Positions 1-13,200 of a stretch of DNA of 64,000 nt are shown piece after piece; within the stretch, counting starts at the first letter, position 1; the number at the start of each line of letters is the position of its first letter. The position numbers and the translations under genes were made by a program. Source of the stretch: Dichotomocladium elegans (lineage: Eukaryota > Mucoromycota > Mucoromycetes > Mucorales > Lichtheimiaceae); NCBI GenBank assembly GCA_025716815.1, contig JAIXMN010000023.1, positions 310,001 through 374,000 on the forward strand, read 5' to 3'. Under the pieces are notes generated by a model. It was given only the letters and a program-made list of their open reading frames with translations. It was not told where the DNA came from and did no database searches.

Positions 1-2062
1 TCCGGACAAAAAATCGATTCAATACTTGTCTCAATCTATTGCTTCTAATGATGCGTCGGGTGCTAATACCAACAATGAACATCACAACGTGGATCTACCA
101 GCAGCCCCATCAATCAGATACCTCAAGTTGGACGGATGTGCTTTTAATAAAGCACACATGCTGGAAATACTAGCATCGGGAGTGCGGAAATCGAGATGTT
201 TGCGACACCTTTCCTTAGCGAACTGCAAGATTAATTACCAGGGCGCGATATGGATAGGTGTCATGTTGCGCGACTATGACAGTGCTGAAAACATGACTGG
301 TCTCTACGAGCTTAATATTGACAACAACGATATACGCCAAGGAATCCAGTATATTGGACAGGCATTGAGACGCAATCACTGTCTAAAGACTCTGTCAATG
401 CGCGACTGTAAGCTGGATGCCAAAGGATGTGTATTTATTGGTGAAGCATTGGTACGTTTCTATATAGATACAGGATGACCATATAATAAACACGCGTCTA
501 ACTCGAGAACATCTATATAGAAATACAACCAGTTCCTCGAAACCCTGGATCTCAGTACCAACGCATTAAATAATACAAATATAGAAGGTGTACGTCATAA
601 GATTTAGATGGATGGGAATGCTGACCATCGTGCACATTCTGACATTGGATCCAATAGATTCTTTCGATCAAGCAGGCATTATACACAAATACCTCATTAA
701 AGGATCTCAGCCTGTCGGATATTGGATTGACGTCTGAAGGTAAAAACAATTGAAGGAGGCAAGTGAAAGAATGGTTAGGTTTTAATTGCAATTTTCTTCA
801 TAATAGGTGCGATCGCTCTAGCTGAATGTCTACCTGAAAACCAGGTATTATTCCGATTAGACCTATCAAAGAATCCAGGTATTGAGCTGGCGGGTTTAAT
901 GGCGCTCGCGGCATCTTTACGGTTAAACCACTTGCTGTCATTTTTGGATGTCAATATTCCGGTATTGTTGCAGCTTAAATAAGTAGTTGGATAACTGTGC
1001 GATTCTTATAAGACAATCATAGCCGAATGATCGAGAGATGGCTAAGCTCCAAAGCGACATTGTCGCGAAGTGCACTATTAATGCACAGTCACAACAGCTC
1101 TCTCAACAACCACGTACGCACTTGCCGCCAGGATCGACGGGTAGATCGGGCTACAGTAACCACCGTCAAGGATCTCAAAGCAGTCTCGATTCTCGAGCTA
1201 CAGCGCCGACAACTGCCCGCTTGACTTTGCAGGAACGTCTCGCTGCTGTTACTCGGGGAAAGGCGAGTCCTCCAATAAAACCAGCAGCACCCATGGAAAC
1301 AATTTCAGTAACTTCTTCCCCACCCCAGAAACCACGTCGATCAGAAATGACAAATGCAGCAGCATCAAGACCTGTCAGGGTAACAAAGCCAGCTATAAAT
1401 GCGGAAATGATCGCTGCAACGATCACACAGGTGTCCCTCTTTGAGGAGCTTCTTGTTGCCGAGGCTGGCCAACGGGACGAAACGGTTGACAATGTACAGC
1501 TACCAGGAGACCTAATTTTGGTAATAATCAGTAGTAACGTAGCTGCGAAAAAGGCTGAAACTGATAAGAAAGGTTTAAATGGAAAAATAGCAAGTATTTG
1601 ATCAATGCAAGAAGACACAAGAAGATATAAGTTCACGGATCGCGCATGTGACAGACTCTGATCAGCTGGGTACGTGTGGTTTGAAACCGTATTGAGTAGG
1701 TCATATTTTAACCATTCATTCGACGATAAGTTCAATTGCTCGAGGTCAATGACCGTCTGACGGCTGCCATATCCCGATACCAGTGTCTCTTTACATTTGA
1801 GACGATGGATAATACGAAGCAAGCTGACTCAATAATACCGGCAGTAGAAGGAACTTCGTCCCCACAGCAGGAACGACAAGCACATGCTATAAGCAAAGGC
1901 GACATCGACACCAGTCTCTCGTCAAATTTATTGTACATTAACACTAATGATCCTCCTCTTTCCACATCATTCGAAATTGGAGATGTGGACGAAGATGATG
2001 ACCTTGTACCATCTACCCATCCCTCGTCACCATGCATTACCACCGCATACCAAGTAGACTAA
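1..2062 (+). CDS. LRR protein with C-terminal GAT-like domain, 5' partial
   Basis: The gene is open at the left window edge. Exons read as <1-451, 521-589, 658-739, 807-961, 1023-1520, 1591-1669 and 1731-2062, all joined in frame by GT-AG introns. The first four exons encode ribonuclease-inhibitor-type leucine-rich repeats (for example CLRHLSLANCKI, LYELNIDNNDI, FLETLDLSTNAL, LFRLDLSKNPGI), most like the PPP1R37 group. A low-complexity Ser/Thr/Pro linker follows, then a helical block whose spacing fits a GAT domain: SLFEELLVAEAG, then LILQVFDQCKKTQ, then LLEVNDRLTAAISRYQ. GAT domains of GGA/TOM1 proteins bind ubiquitin and Arf. The tail is acidic. Repeats and splice frames are seen directly; the GAT assignment and a role as a trafficking or phosphatase adaptor are inferred. 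The last exon may contain a further unrecognised intron. Confidence 0.8.
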
Positions 2063-5000
2063 GTAATACAAAGACGTCCCGGGGTGACAGAAAAATCTGC
2101 ACAACACTACTCATAAATATTGCATCAGAGACACCCCTATATTCATGCATCGACTTTTTCGTCCTGTTGATTCTCCTTCATCTATACATAATCCAATATT
2201 ATGGAATGGTCAATCAATTTTTTAAAATGGAAGTCCCGGACCATATTGTTGGTAATCATGGCTACATAAATCTGTAAATAGACCGAGGCAAGTTTGGATT
2301 TTCAAGCTAATGCTCGGGAAAGTAATTGAGCGTGTCAGCTGCAGCAAACAATTACCAGCGTACATATTCTTTCAATGCAGCGGTGGGGCATCGCGATACA
2401 GAAAAGATCCTGATAGAGCTTCAAAACGTAGAAACAATTGGTCGTTCACATAGTCTCAATGAAGGAAATTATGAGTGTTTATTTCGGATTACGTTGATTG
2501 GAACCCGTGTCTGGTTTTAAGACAACATATGGAGTATCTGCTCGAATTATTTGGGCGAGTTAAAGAACTCAAAACGGTACTCCATTGACACATAAAAAGT
2601 TAATGCTACTTGCCACTAAACGCTCGAGACCTTCGCGAGCACCATCCAAGAAAAGAAAGGAGAGGGCGGGGCCTTATGTAAGCTGCAAGGAAGAGAAATC
2701 TGACAGGGAATTATCTCAACTTCCACAACGTTACAAAACAAGAGCTAATTTGTCTAAGGAATACGGACGCGGTTGGGTGGGTGGGTGGAAGGGTGTGTAA
2801 AATAATTCCGCACATGAGGGTTAAAGAATAGACGAGAAGGAACTGTCAACAAGAGCGAGAAATGGTGCAAAGGGGGGGGGGAATGGAGCCATTTGCTAAA
2901 TGAGAGACAAGAGGTTTGGAACCGCCGTTGCGCGCACATCTTTACAGCCGTTAGGAATAATTGGGTTTTGGATTATTTTCAGGTCGCGACCCAGAGCTGG
3001 CATAGTTGTGCGCTTATCGAGCGTAGGATCCCTTGTGATCGTCGCAGTCGAGAAACGGACAACAGTCCAGTTACTGCATTCTTTTGCCAAAATTCTTTAA
3101 GGTGTTTATTAGCGCTTGTTAATAATGCTACTAAAAGTGTCTGGCACCTTTAACTTGTCTTAAAATCTCTTTGAACGCCTCTTTATCATGATGTATCTGA
3201 ATGTTGGTAACCAAGCAAACTGGCCACCAGTAGTCGTTATAGTATCCTAGACTGGATACCGCGGCCGTTTTCGGTATGGTAAATCGTAGATACTTTTCCC
3301 GATTCTCTGACCCACTGCATGCATAGATCTTCAAAAACAATAGCCGGGCTCTTATCAACTGAATCAGCAAACCTTGCTGAACTTGGAGATCCTATAGTGT
3401 GTGGATTGGCAGGTAATGGGGTTCAGACGTCTAGGCGAGATAACGGTTATGTAGATTATTTTCAAACGCTTTTGTTGCTATTTTGACCAGCATCAGCAAT
3501 ACGAGCATTTTCTTCGATGAGCTTATAGACTGCTCCTTCTATTTTTTTCTAATTTCTCGACATAAAAGACGTCGGAATCTTAGTATAGATCTACTGTGCA
3601 TATTGTTTGATGCACTTAGATACTATAAACACAACAAGAAGTACATGCAGTTCTTCATATAGTGCACATGATCTCAGTCTATGGTTGATCCAAAGCTAAC
3701 ATCTTGAAAGTCGAGTACTTATCTTGCAGTAGTCATAGTGATATTCGTTATAGTGATACGCACTACAGGGAACAAGATGGGCAGGAAGGACTTACTACTT
3801 CACTCTCTTCTTCTGCAGTCCTTGATATATCAGTGCTTGATGCTTCTTCGGCATCGTGCTCATCAATCTAATAACTTGATAACCGTTTAGATAACAAAGA
3901 TTTACATCTAACATTTGTCCACCGTATTTGAGCGCTTCCTTTTGCGTTGTTTGTTAATATCTTCGGTAATATGTACTTTCAATTGGGACTACCTGTAAGT
4001 CGATTCCAATTATAAACCAACAAACAAAACATGAAGACGGGGGAGGGTCACCTAGCAAACGGGATTGTACTCAATACTATCATTGACCATATTTGTAGTG
4101 CTCTTGCAAAATTTGCTCACCACTGCTTTTCCGTGTTCTAGTCTGCAGTCAGAAAAGAATCAGTGTTGTTGTAAAAGAAACATACTGATGTGCGCTGGAT
4201 AGCCTATATGTATAGTGTATCTTGCATACACGAAGATGGAAGATAAATTTACGAATTATGGACATCTGAAGAACACGGATTGGTAAAATGGACGATATCT
4301 CTCAATATCGCCTATCAAGTTACCTTCTGTTGATCTGCGGTTGAAGTGGCCATATGTTCGCCTCGGATAGGTTTTGGAGTTGATCCAGGGCGGTACGTCA
4401 GACGTTATAGAGTAAGATTTGATTTTCCATAAAAGACTGCCCACCATATGGGATTGAAATTCGTTAACTAACGCACAACAAACCCTTTCACAATATCCCC
4501 TGTTCAATGTCACATCATCCTTTTCTCCGCGGGTTGTTGCGCTTATCCTGAATACTATAAAGATACATAGCCGAGGTGAGAGCCAATGCCATAACCATGG
4601 TTGGATCGAATTGCTATGTATTCTCTGCACCTCGCAGAACTCCAAGTCCAGCCCATTACTGCCTAACACTCGGTTACTCTGCTTTCAGGTGAACGAGACT
4701 TTCCACCCGAATTAAAAATTTGATTAGTGACCACTCGTTTAAGAAATTGCTGGGATGGGCCATCCCTTTGAACCGTTTGGGAGGAGCTATAGTATTGTAT
4801 GCTTGTTACTGCTCGCTATCACATCCCTAGTGCTACAACTCTGGTCGATGAACATCCTCTTCATGTCTGCTGCACAATTTTCAGTTCAAGCAATTTGAGG
4901 AAAATCAAACATCTCTGTTTTCTGTTTTTGGAGTGAGGACAATGCAAATTCAGCGCTTCGTTGTACTTTAACAGCGCAATCCAGATAGCATCCGGATTGC

Positions 5001-6561
5001 CGCGTCGGCAATATAAGCTTGGATTAGGCATCATTTTGGAAGGTACAGAAATAACGGTCTCGTCCCTTTTATGTAGCGAATACGTGGGTAGTCTTGTGTT
5101 TGTTTCGTAGATGCACCTTGCAGTTACTCTTCGTCAGCAGCTACCGAAAGCGGATAACAAGATAGGCTCGTGGCACCTGACGCTCGAAGCTGCTCAAGAT
5201 TTTGCCACAGACAGAGCCTATTAAACTTTAATATTGGGTTGCGCAAAGAAGTACTCTATTTGAATATCCGATTGTTGGCGCCATTACTGCGGACTGAGGT
5301 AGAGCAATGTCCGCCGGAGCATCTTTCGTTTTATCGTAATGGCGCACACGGTGTTTCGAGCAACGTACTCATACGATAGCTTATCATGCTAACTTTTATT
5401 AGAGGATCACTATCAACAAAATTGACGATAGGTGTCTGCAGTGATGGGCCGTCTCTGCATCATTTTTATGTATAGGCTGCTTCTTTCCTCATAACGGACG
5501 ACTTGCTATTTGCGAGTCCGGAATTTGAGGATGCCGTTCATTGCCATTTGGGGAATTTTTTCCGGTATTGGCGCAGTGCTTTGTATGCAACGCACACAAA
5601 CCATACTATCATGCCATCTTGCATTTTTAATTAAATCTGTATGGTTGCACGAAGGACATAATAGCGTGGCAGGAAAGGACTGAGAAGGATCACAGAGTCG
5701 AGGGTGACAGAACTGCAAGTATTATCATGGCAGCGTGGTGACCTGCTGTTTCCGTATGAGCGCAGTTCCGATGAACGAACAGGGGCAGGAGTGGGGTCTT
5801 TAAGATGCTTCGAGTACATTATTTTTGCTCTTCCCGATCCCTTCAATCCCCGACCATGCGGCCATCTGCGGAAACACGAGAGGCGATCCCTCATCAAGAG
5901 GGACGAAGATAGAAATTACGGGATATATTGCGAAAGATATCCTTGCTTATTTACGAGTATTCGCAAACAAAAAAAAAAACATAGGGATAAAAAGAATGTA
6001 AGGGGCGTTTCGATCCCATTGTAAACATTTGTGTTTGCGCTGATGTTAAATATTCATCCGAATAAGCAAACCGCTCCTTGTGGCGATGTGAGAACCTGCA
6101 ATGTATTAGGGCAAAATACAGTTAAGGGGCGGGCAAAGGAGTTTGCTGAAGCAGGAAGACATTGACTCTTCCGTTTGTCTTCGAAACGGAAGACTGTTCT
6201 CCTCTCTTCACCCCTTCCTGTTTTACCCTTCCGCATACCTCTGGTTATGTTACACGCAAAGCAATTCCATTGCTTGTTCTTTTCTTTTTTAAATGAAAAG
6301 ACATCTCGTGCCTGAGAGCAAAATCTGCTAGGCCATGATCATTTGATATCGGGAAAGCACATTGATCAAATAGGATTTAAGGTTTGGTGAGGGGAAGGCG
6401 AAGGGGCTCCTCTCTTTTTTGCACCTTCTTTTCCACGCGCGTGAAGTATCCAGTGTGGCTCACCAGTTAGGCCCAATCATATCTCCCGCTGTTCAAATTC
6501 AGATGTGGGCTAGGATTCCAGTTTTTAGAGACGCTCTCTTTTCAAGCGCTGTTCGCTGTAA
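2063..6561. other. Long intergenic stretch, no gene recognised
   Basis: About 4.5 kb with no reading frame I can assign. The longest frame (4256-4669, minus, 137 codons) shows no family resemblance and no spliced continuation. Visible structure: a G-run at 2872-2881, an imperfect 9-base hairpin at 4977-4999 followed at once by a short gccg/cggc hairpin, and A-runs near 5969. AT-rich, stop-rich sequence of this kind fits decayed transposon or spacer DNA, but I found no diagnostic motif. The right end presumably carries the HMG gene promoter. Confidence 0.5.
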
Positions 6562-6579
6562 ATGAGTGAGTTATTGTAA
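6562..6579 (+). promoter_or_regulatory. Five-codon upstream ORF before the HMG gene
   Basis: An ATG followed by four sense codons and TAA ends seven bases before the likely ATG of the HMG-box gene at 6587. A start this close normally lowers initiation at the next ATG or makes it depend on reinitiation. The short frame is seen directly; a regulatory effect is inferred and requires that the transcript begins upstream of 6562. Confidence 0.35.
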
Positions 6580-6586
6580 ACACCCT

Positions 6587-8284
6587 ATGGAGCCTATCAA
6601 ATGGATTTCTCGTGGTGTTGGTTCCGTTAGTAATGCTTCCGTGTTAGACAATTTTCATGAGAACCTCCCTTTCGGTCTGTCCTACGCGGACTTATCGCAG
6701 GCTCAGCAAACACTTGACAGCGCCGTACTTCACAATTCACAACTCTCGAATCAAGCTCTCCAGCATGCCCACCACCATCACATGCAAGATCCGAATGCCG
6801 CCGCTGCTGCCGCAGCCGTTGCCGCGGCCTACCCCACAATGACCAATTCTTTTGCTCCATTTCCCATCTTGCAAGCAGCAGCAATGCAGGCACCGCAGCT
6901 GCATCAACCATCTGTCAATGTGATAAAAGACAGTAATACCACGTGCTCAGTAACAGCTGCAACAGCACCAAGACCGGGTCCCGCACCTACAGCTGGAACA
7001 GTGGCGTCTAATGCCGCTACTGCCGCAAAGTCTAAGGCGGTGGCTCGGTCACCTCAAAATCGGTTGCCGGATGCCGCAGCAGATGTGAACGGTCGTGGAG
7101 CAAACCCGAATGCAGCAGATCACTCATTTGTTCCTGTCCGTGTAACAAGACCGCCCAATGCGTTTTTGTTATTCAACAAAGAGATGCGTCGACAGCTCAA
7201 GGATTCAAATCCGACCATGAAGGTCGCAGAGATTAGCAAAGAGATTGGTGACCGATGGAAGCAACTGAGTGACTCTGAGAAGGAGCGCTATGTTAACGAA
7301 GCAAACAACATTAAGGAAACCCAGCGTGCCCTGCATCCCAACTCAATGTACATTCGGCGGTCTAAGGCCGAATTGGCAAAGGCGGGCCATTATGTCAAAC
7401 TAAAGCGAAAGGCCATGCTCCAGCAACAACAACAGCAGCAGCAGCACCAATCATCTTTATCGGACAATGACGACCGACTTGGATTACTTGACCCGTTCAA
7501 GGCAGGTCTATTACCAGGCACATCGCCCGGTGGAGGAGGCCCGAGGAAACGCCAACGTCGTGACAAGAACCCTGCTGCGCCCAAACACCCCTTGTCGGCG
7601 TACATGTGGTACTTGACTGAGGTACGTCCGGAGACAATGCAGGCCTATCCAGGGTCTACCGTCGGGCAAATCAGCAAATTGTGTGCTGAACGATGGAACA
7701 CCATGAGTGAGACTGAGCGGATGCCCTGGCACACCAAGGCCCAAGCTGACAAGGCGCGTTATGCTCGTGAAATGCAGGTTTATGCATCCCAGCATGATCA
7801 CCCTATGGGCCGAGGTACCCGTCAAAAATATCGCGCTGCAGCTGCAGCTGCCGCTGCTGCCGCTGCATCCAACGCCGCCGCCATTGCAACTGCCATTTCG
7901 GCATCCTCGACCTCGACCTCGAGCATTGCATCATCACCGTCCCCATCCTCTGCAACAGCCACTAATACCACAGCAACAACAACTCCTCATTTGTCTCCAG
8001 ATCATAGCAATGTGCTCATTAGCGAGCAGCAGCAGCAGCAGCATTCTCACATTCGTCAGCTAGATTCCGCTCAACATCACTATCACAATCAGCAACAGCA
8101 AACGTCAACCGCACCACCACCAACAACGATACCCGGCCAATTCCAGCATCATAAGCATTACCATCACCACCACCATCACCATCACCACCATCACAGTAAT
8201 CCAGCAAATTCGCTCCTAAGTTCTCCTGCTGATCAAGATCCTACTGATGTAACTGCCATGTTTCCTACGCCACGAATGACTTGA
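6587..8284 (+). CDS. Two-HMG-box DNA-binding protein
   Basis: Single exon, 565 residues from the first ATG; the frame extends seven codons upstream without another ATG. Box A (about residues 184-255) starts RPPNAFLLFNKEMR and has the KVAEISKEIGDRWKQLSD core plus a basic tail with HPNSMYIRRSKAE, the layout of sequence-specific MATA/SOX-type boxes. Box B (about 330-400) starts APKHPLSAYMWYL and resembles the HMGB/UBF type. Flanks are low-complexity: poly-Ala, poly-Gln, Ser/Thr-rich, and a long His run near the C-terminus. Such proteins are nuclear and bend DNA. The mating regulators sexM/sexP of Mucorales also carry an HMG box, but the second box and large size argue for a separate regulator. 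Targets unknown. Confidence 0.88.
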   Translation: MEPIKWISRGVGSVSNASVLDNFHENLPFGLSYADLSQAQQTLDSAVLHNSQLSNQALQHAHHHHMQDPNAAAAAAAVAAAYPTMTNSFAPFPILQAAAMQAPQLHQPSVNVIKDSNTTCSVTAATAPRPGPAPTAGTVASNAATAAKSKAVARSPQNRLPDAAADVNGRGANPNAADHSFVPVRVTRPPNAFLLFNKEMRRQLKDSNPTMKVAEISKEIGDRWKQLSDSEKERYVNEANNIKETQRALHPNSMYIRRSKAELAKAGHYVKLKRKAMLQQQQQQQQHQSSLSDNDDRLGLLDPFKAGLLPGTSPGGGGPRKRQRRDKNPAAPKHPLSAYMWYLTEVRPETMQAYPGSTVGQISKLCAERWNTMSETERMPWHTKAQADKARYAREMQVYASQHDHPMGRGTRQKYRAAAAAAAAAAASNAAAIATAISASSTSTSSIASSPSPSSATATNTTATTTPHLSPDHSNVLISEQQQQQHSHIRQLDSAQHHYHNQQQQTSTAPPPTTIPGQFQHHKHYHHHHHHHHHHHSNPANSLLSSPADQDPTDVTAMFPTPRMT

Positions 8285-8403
8285 ACCCACATCTTTTATT
8301 CCTATCTATTGCTGGATGATCTTATGACACATCTGTGGCGTATATCTTACTTCTTCTTTGCTAGTTTTCTCTCACTTTCGTTTCGTTTTTTTTTGATTTA
8401 TAT

Positions 8404-8440
<37 letters not shown>

Positions 8441-10255
8441 CACATGCACATGCACACACAGACATTCAGACATTCGGATTCTCCTGAACTAAGGGAACTG
8501 CTGATTGATAAGCGCACGCGAAAAAAGGGTTACATGAAACATTCCATATTTCATTATTGGTTGTCTTTGGCATTAGATCTCACTGGGCATTGACCTGTAT
8601 TTCACAATAAATACATTTTTTTGCTGGTGGATCGTCAAGGCGATAATAAGCGGGTGCGTTCTGACCATTTTTCTTTTTATACGGATTATGCGTTCTGTAA
8701 CTAGTTATTTAACTTACTGCGAGGGTGGGCAGGGTTTATTCTCGATCAACTTGGCTTCCCTGAACTTATGAGATTAGGTTACTGGTAAGGGAAGTATGCT
8801 CTCTTTGAAACCCCCTTTTGTTCCTACGCAGAATATCCGCACAGTGTATCTTGGAAAAGAAAAATACGAGCTTGTTGTTACACAGATCCCCTAGATGAAA
8901 GAAGCGAACTCCGTGCGCAGTTTGGTGCTTATACATATACATTGACGGCGCTCAAGGGCAGGTTTTCATGTTGACGTATTAGTCATATTAGCAAAAATAC
9001 GAAAAAGTACGCGTGTGTTTTTTTCAGCACAGTGATGGGCAATCTGGTATGAAAAGGAATCCTGATTGTCCCATTTTTAAGACACATCGGGACTCGCGGG
9101 TCGGTTGGGTATTCTACGGTTCCGGGACAATTCGGTTCCTATTTTAAACGGAAAAGACATGAATAAGAATGTTGAACATGGTGGCATCAAAGAATTATTT
9201 CGAGGGAGAGGTAAGAATGGAATGATAAGCGAGAAAGAGATAGTCATGAAAGAAAGAAAAATACCAGAGAGCTTCATGTCGTGTGCGACCAGATTTACTA
9301 GGTCTCTTACGTGACAAAAAAAGAGGTGTAAACGGCAAGCCTGTAACATGCTGGTTTGTGTGTCCATCAAAATGAAAAACATATCTGTATAATAATGTAT
9401 ACGAGAAGTAGAAAAGTGAAAACGATGATTGTCAGTTATAATAAGCGCATGTGCTTCGTCCACGGTTAGTGTATGTACAAGGATGTACGTAGGGCCTTCA
9501 AACTAAATCCACTGTATACAGCATATTGGGCTAAATCTATAAAAGATGTTCTTCGCTACTTCAATGCTGTACTGTACGTTATCCTTAGTATCCAAGTCTA
9601 TCTAATCAGCCGTTTTATGAATGTGGCTTTAAATCTATGAGACGGGCGGCGAAGAGACCAGGCTGAGGGAAATGCAAAGCGTGAAAGGCGGTACGATTTC
9701 AGGGACTTGTTTGTGCAACCTAGCTATCACATGTGTTCTTGCGGCCTATTCGTAAATATATGGAACTTGGCATGAAAGGCATAAACAACACAAAGAACTG
9801 CCCTCCTCTCTTGCGAAGATGGCGAACAGCCATGAAATCCATTTGATTGCTGAAAGCAAAAATCCTATCTGCTAAATTGCCCATGTAACGATTCCACTGA
9901 TGATGCTGAGCTATTGCAGAGCGTGCGGAACCCTAATTTCCGATAGAAGTAAGCCTTGCGGTGATAGGTTCGCCCCGCTTTTTGCTGGCCCTTTCTTTTC
10001 GTTGACCTACCTTTCATTTCCGATTTCTGGAGATTTGCCTTATCCTTACCATGGCCGGCCGACATCAAGGTACTTGAAAGATGGAATGCACCTTGTTTAT
10101 GCTCTTTATGGTTTCCAAAGCCTGCGAGGGCTTGCTATGGTTACATATCTTTCTTCAGAATCTTTCGCCCTCTGTCTTCTCGACCTTTTTATCTTAGAGA
10201 CTGATCATATAACCAATGTCTTGATGTTATAGCACAATTCACGCGTTATGCTTCA
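8285..10255. other. Intergenic, no gene recognised
   Basis: Two kilobases between the HMG gene and MED12. It holds a CA microsatellite near 8405-8460 and an AATAAA about 320 bases past the HMG stop, at 8606. Short frames on both strands near 9077-9463 and 9865-10232 show no family features. The last few hundred bases should contain the MED12 promoter; no clear TATA box was seen. Confidence 0.5.
8405..8460. repeat. CA microsatellite with CACATG variants
   Basis: About 17 CA units followed by several CATG-interrupted units, lying in the 3' flank of the HMG gene. Confidence 0.95.
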
Positions 10256-13200
10256 ATGAATTCGTCCTATTCTAATGTCGGATCAGCTGGTAGCAATGGA
10301 AACAGCAATAACCTCGGCGTTCCCTTTCCGACATCAAACAATGCGTCTGCATTGGTAGGTGGCTATTCATCGGCACCCGGAACATCCTATAGTACAGCAA
10401 CGCCGACAATGACATCTCCTTACTCCACTACATCGTCCCCCGGATACCATTCGCCGAATTTTCAAAAGCATGGCACACACAACTTGCCAATGAAAAGATA
10501 TACCCTCCAGCCGCTACCGCACCAGCAGCCATACAGCAAGACAATGCCTTCGCTAGGGTATCCAGGCCTATTCCCACAAAAAGCCAATCAGGAGGAAGAC
10601 ATCATGACCGAGTCGAACGTCCGCAATGGATTCTATGATCGCCCAGCAGTTTCGGTAAGCATTCGTTTGATGTCTGCTCCTATTTGATCCGATATTTATA
10701 CCCCTCAACCTAGAATGAGCATACGTGTGCGCACGATATGGTGTACAGCAAATTGGTAGACGACCCACAGAAGATCACTGAATTAGGATCCTTTGCGGTG
10801 GATGTCCTGAAGAGAAAGCAGAACGCTGCGAAAATCACAGGGTAGGAGAATGGTGTTTTTATTTGTATTAGAACCTAAGTGTTTTTGTCAGTCCTGCAAC
10901 ATTCAAGGCGCCTGTGCGGGCAAATTTGAATGACGCCAAGAGAGAGCAGTGGATACAAGAATTGGCCAATGGTTCCCAATCGCTACGAAAGTTAATTCGC
11001 AACGCTCCTCATGGCTTCAAGGGCGAAAAGCTTCTTGAAACAATGGCATCAAAACACGTACCATTCCTCCGGGCAACTTGGTATATTAAAGTCGTTGGTT
11101 TATCCGAAATGGTAAGGTCAAAAGGAAGAGACAGTCGGTTATCCCTTCCCAGTCAGATCGTACTCATTCACGTTCTTCGTCATCCAGAGCCAACGAATGT
11201 CTAGCAATAGCAATACTAATTTCTCCCAATCGTATATTTGGACAAACACCGTCATAAACCACTTGAAGCGTCAACTTGCAGAACTATCTCCTACTCATTT
11301 ATCTGCATCCAACACGACCACGTCCGGAAGAGGCTTTAAAATTCATCCCAGTACACCCAACAGCCACCACGACAACGCACAGCGACCCTGGTCCTCCCCA
11401 GATAGCCGAGCGAAGTTTGAACAACGCTGGGCTTACAGCACTCAGTTAACAAAGTGGCAATATTGCGAGGGACTCCTAGATCAGCGAACGTTCTTGAAAC
11501 GGACGTTAGATATACTAGCAGCATGTCAGACTTTCGAAATGATGTGGCTATTGCTCACATTTCTTATCCAAGACTACCTCGACGAGTATCGCCGCAATCG
11601 AACGCTTATGAAGATGCTGATCGAGACCTTGATTAAATCGTATAATGCGGTAATAGAGCGCGGACAAATGGCCTTGAATGAGATGAATTATAACTAAATT
11701 CAATTTACTCAATAGCTCACTCAATACCTAAGTCAAGTCTCTAATGATGGGCTACTGATGGTCTATTCAGAGATCAAAAAATATATTGAGCGAATGATCC
11801 AGGTCAGTAGACGAACCAACGGTTTGCGAATGAGAGATTGATAAAACTGCAAATTAGTCTTTGTTCTTATCAACGCCTGATGTATTTGTTGCACCAAAGC
11901 TCTATCATCAGTATCGTCATCTATTCGATGTCATATTTGGGGAAGAAAGCAGAAAAGAAGCAGGTAATGCGCTGCAGGATGTCTGTAGCGTAATGGAGAA
12001 ATACTGGATGTTGGTGAAGGCACGCAACGAAATTTTCTGCGGAACGCAGGAAGAAAACCAAATTCGCACCGAAGGTCCAGACAAGCCATTGATTTCCGCA
12101 GATACAAGTACCGAGCTAAATGAGGCACGTCGAGCGCAGATTACCGAAGATCATATCATTCGCGTATTAGATAATATTGGGCGAAATATCGATAGCCGCA
12201 CTGGGCTATTAATTGCTAATGATGGCTGGATGGACTTGCGTGGTGAGACGGCAGGTAGCGCGTCCTGCGCGATATTTGGATCAAATAAGAGTGTTGAGTC
12301 TGTCCAACAAATCGTCAACGTCATTTGTCGGTGGGCTACAAGCGAATCAAGGCACGGCGATTGGCGGCCATATCTGGTAGCGTCTATTCTTCTACATTGG
12401 TGTGTCCAGAATTTGGCGCGAAGGAACATATTACAAGACGCTCTTATGAAGTGGCTGGATCTAGAGATCGACTCTGAACAGACAATGGCCGAGTGTGATG
12501 AGAATGAACATAATGAAAATCACGGTGAGTTTCGGTATTGCAGAAACGGTTTGGCAAAGGTTAATTTATGCCTCTATGTAGTCGATGAAGAGTTGAAACC
12601 CGCAGTCATTTTACTCTTTGATACGTTCATTCGAATGGAGCTTTTTTCCTACCAAAAGTTCCTATTGAGGCTCATTGCGCGTGGAGATTTAGAACCTAAA
12701 AAGCGCACCCAACCACGGACTCGCAAATGCCTTAGTTATCTCGCATCATTTCCTTTGACTCCTGCGCCTTTGTCTCTCGTAAATCAGCGCCGTGTGGCCA
12801 TATATGGAACAAGAAATGGAAACGTGAGAACCATCGAGGATGATACGCTCCTGCAATTGAAGCGAATAGCGAAATATGCCATGGCATCGACGCAACAGGA
12901 GGCGGAGGATACGAATCTGGATTGTCTTTTCGGTCCAGACGCTGGAAACCTCACCCAACCACCACCGGATGACACTTTAGAGGCATACGAACTTTCCACC
13001 TCGAACAGTTTGGAATTAAAATTAATGCCCATTCTTCGCGTCGCAACTCGCTATATTGTGCTCAAATTCACTACTGAATGGCTTGTTCCGGAGGTGAAGC
13101 GATATGTTGTAAAGAACATCACGTAAGTTGATGAAACTCTTGAAATTGATGAGTACGCATAGTAATGCTGATGATTACTTTCGTGTAGCATTGGTGAGGA

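Noticed and set aside
1175..1822. 215-codon minus-strand frame
   Set aside because: Antisense to the LRR-GAT gene and crosses its introns.
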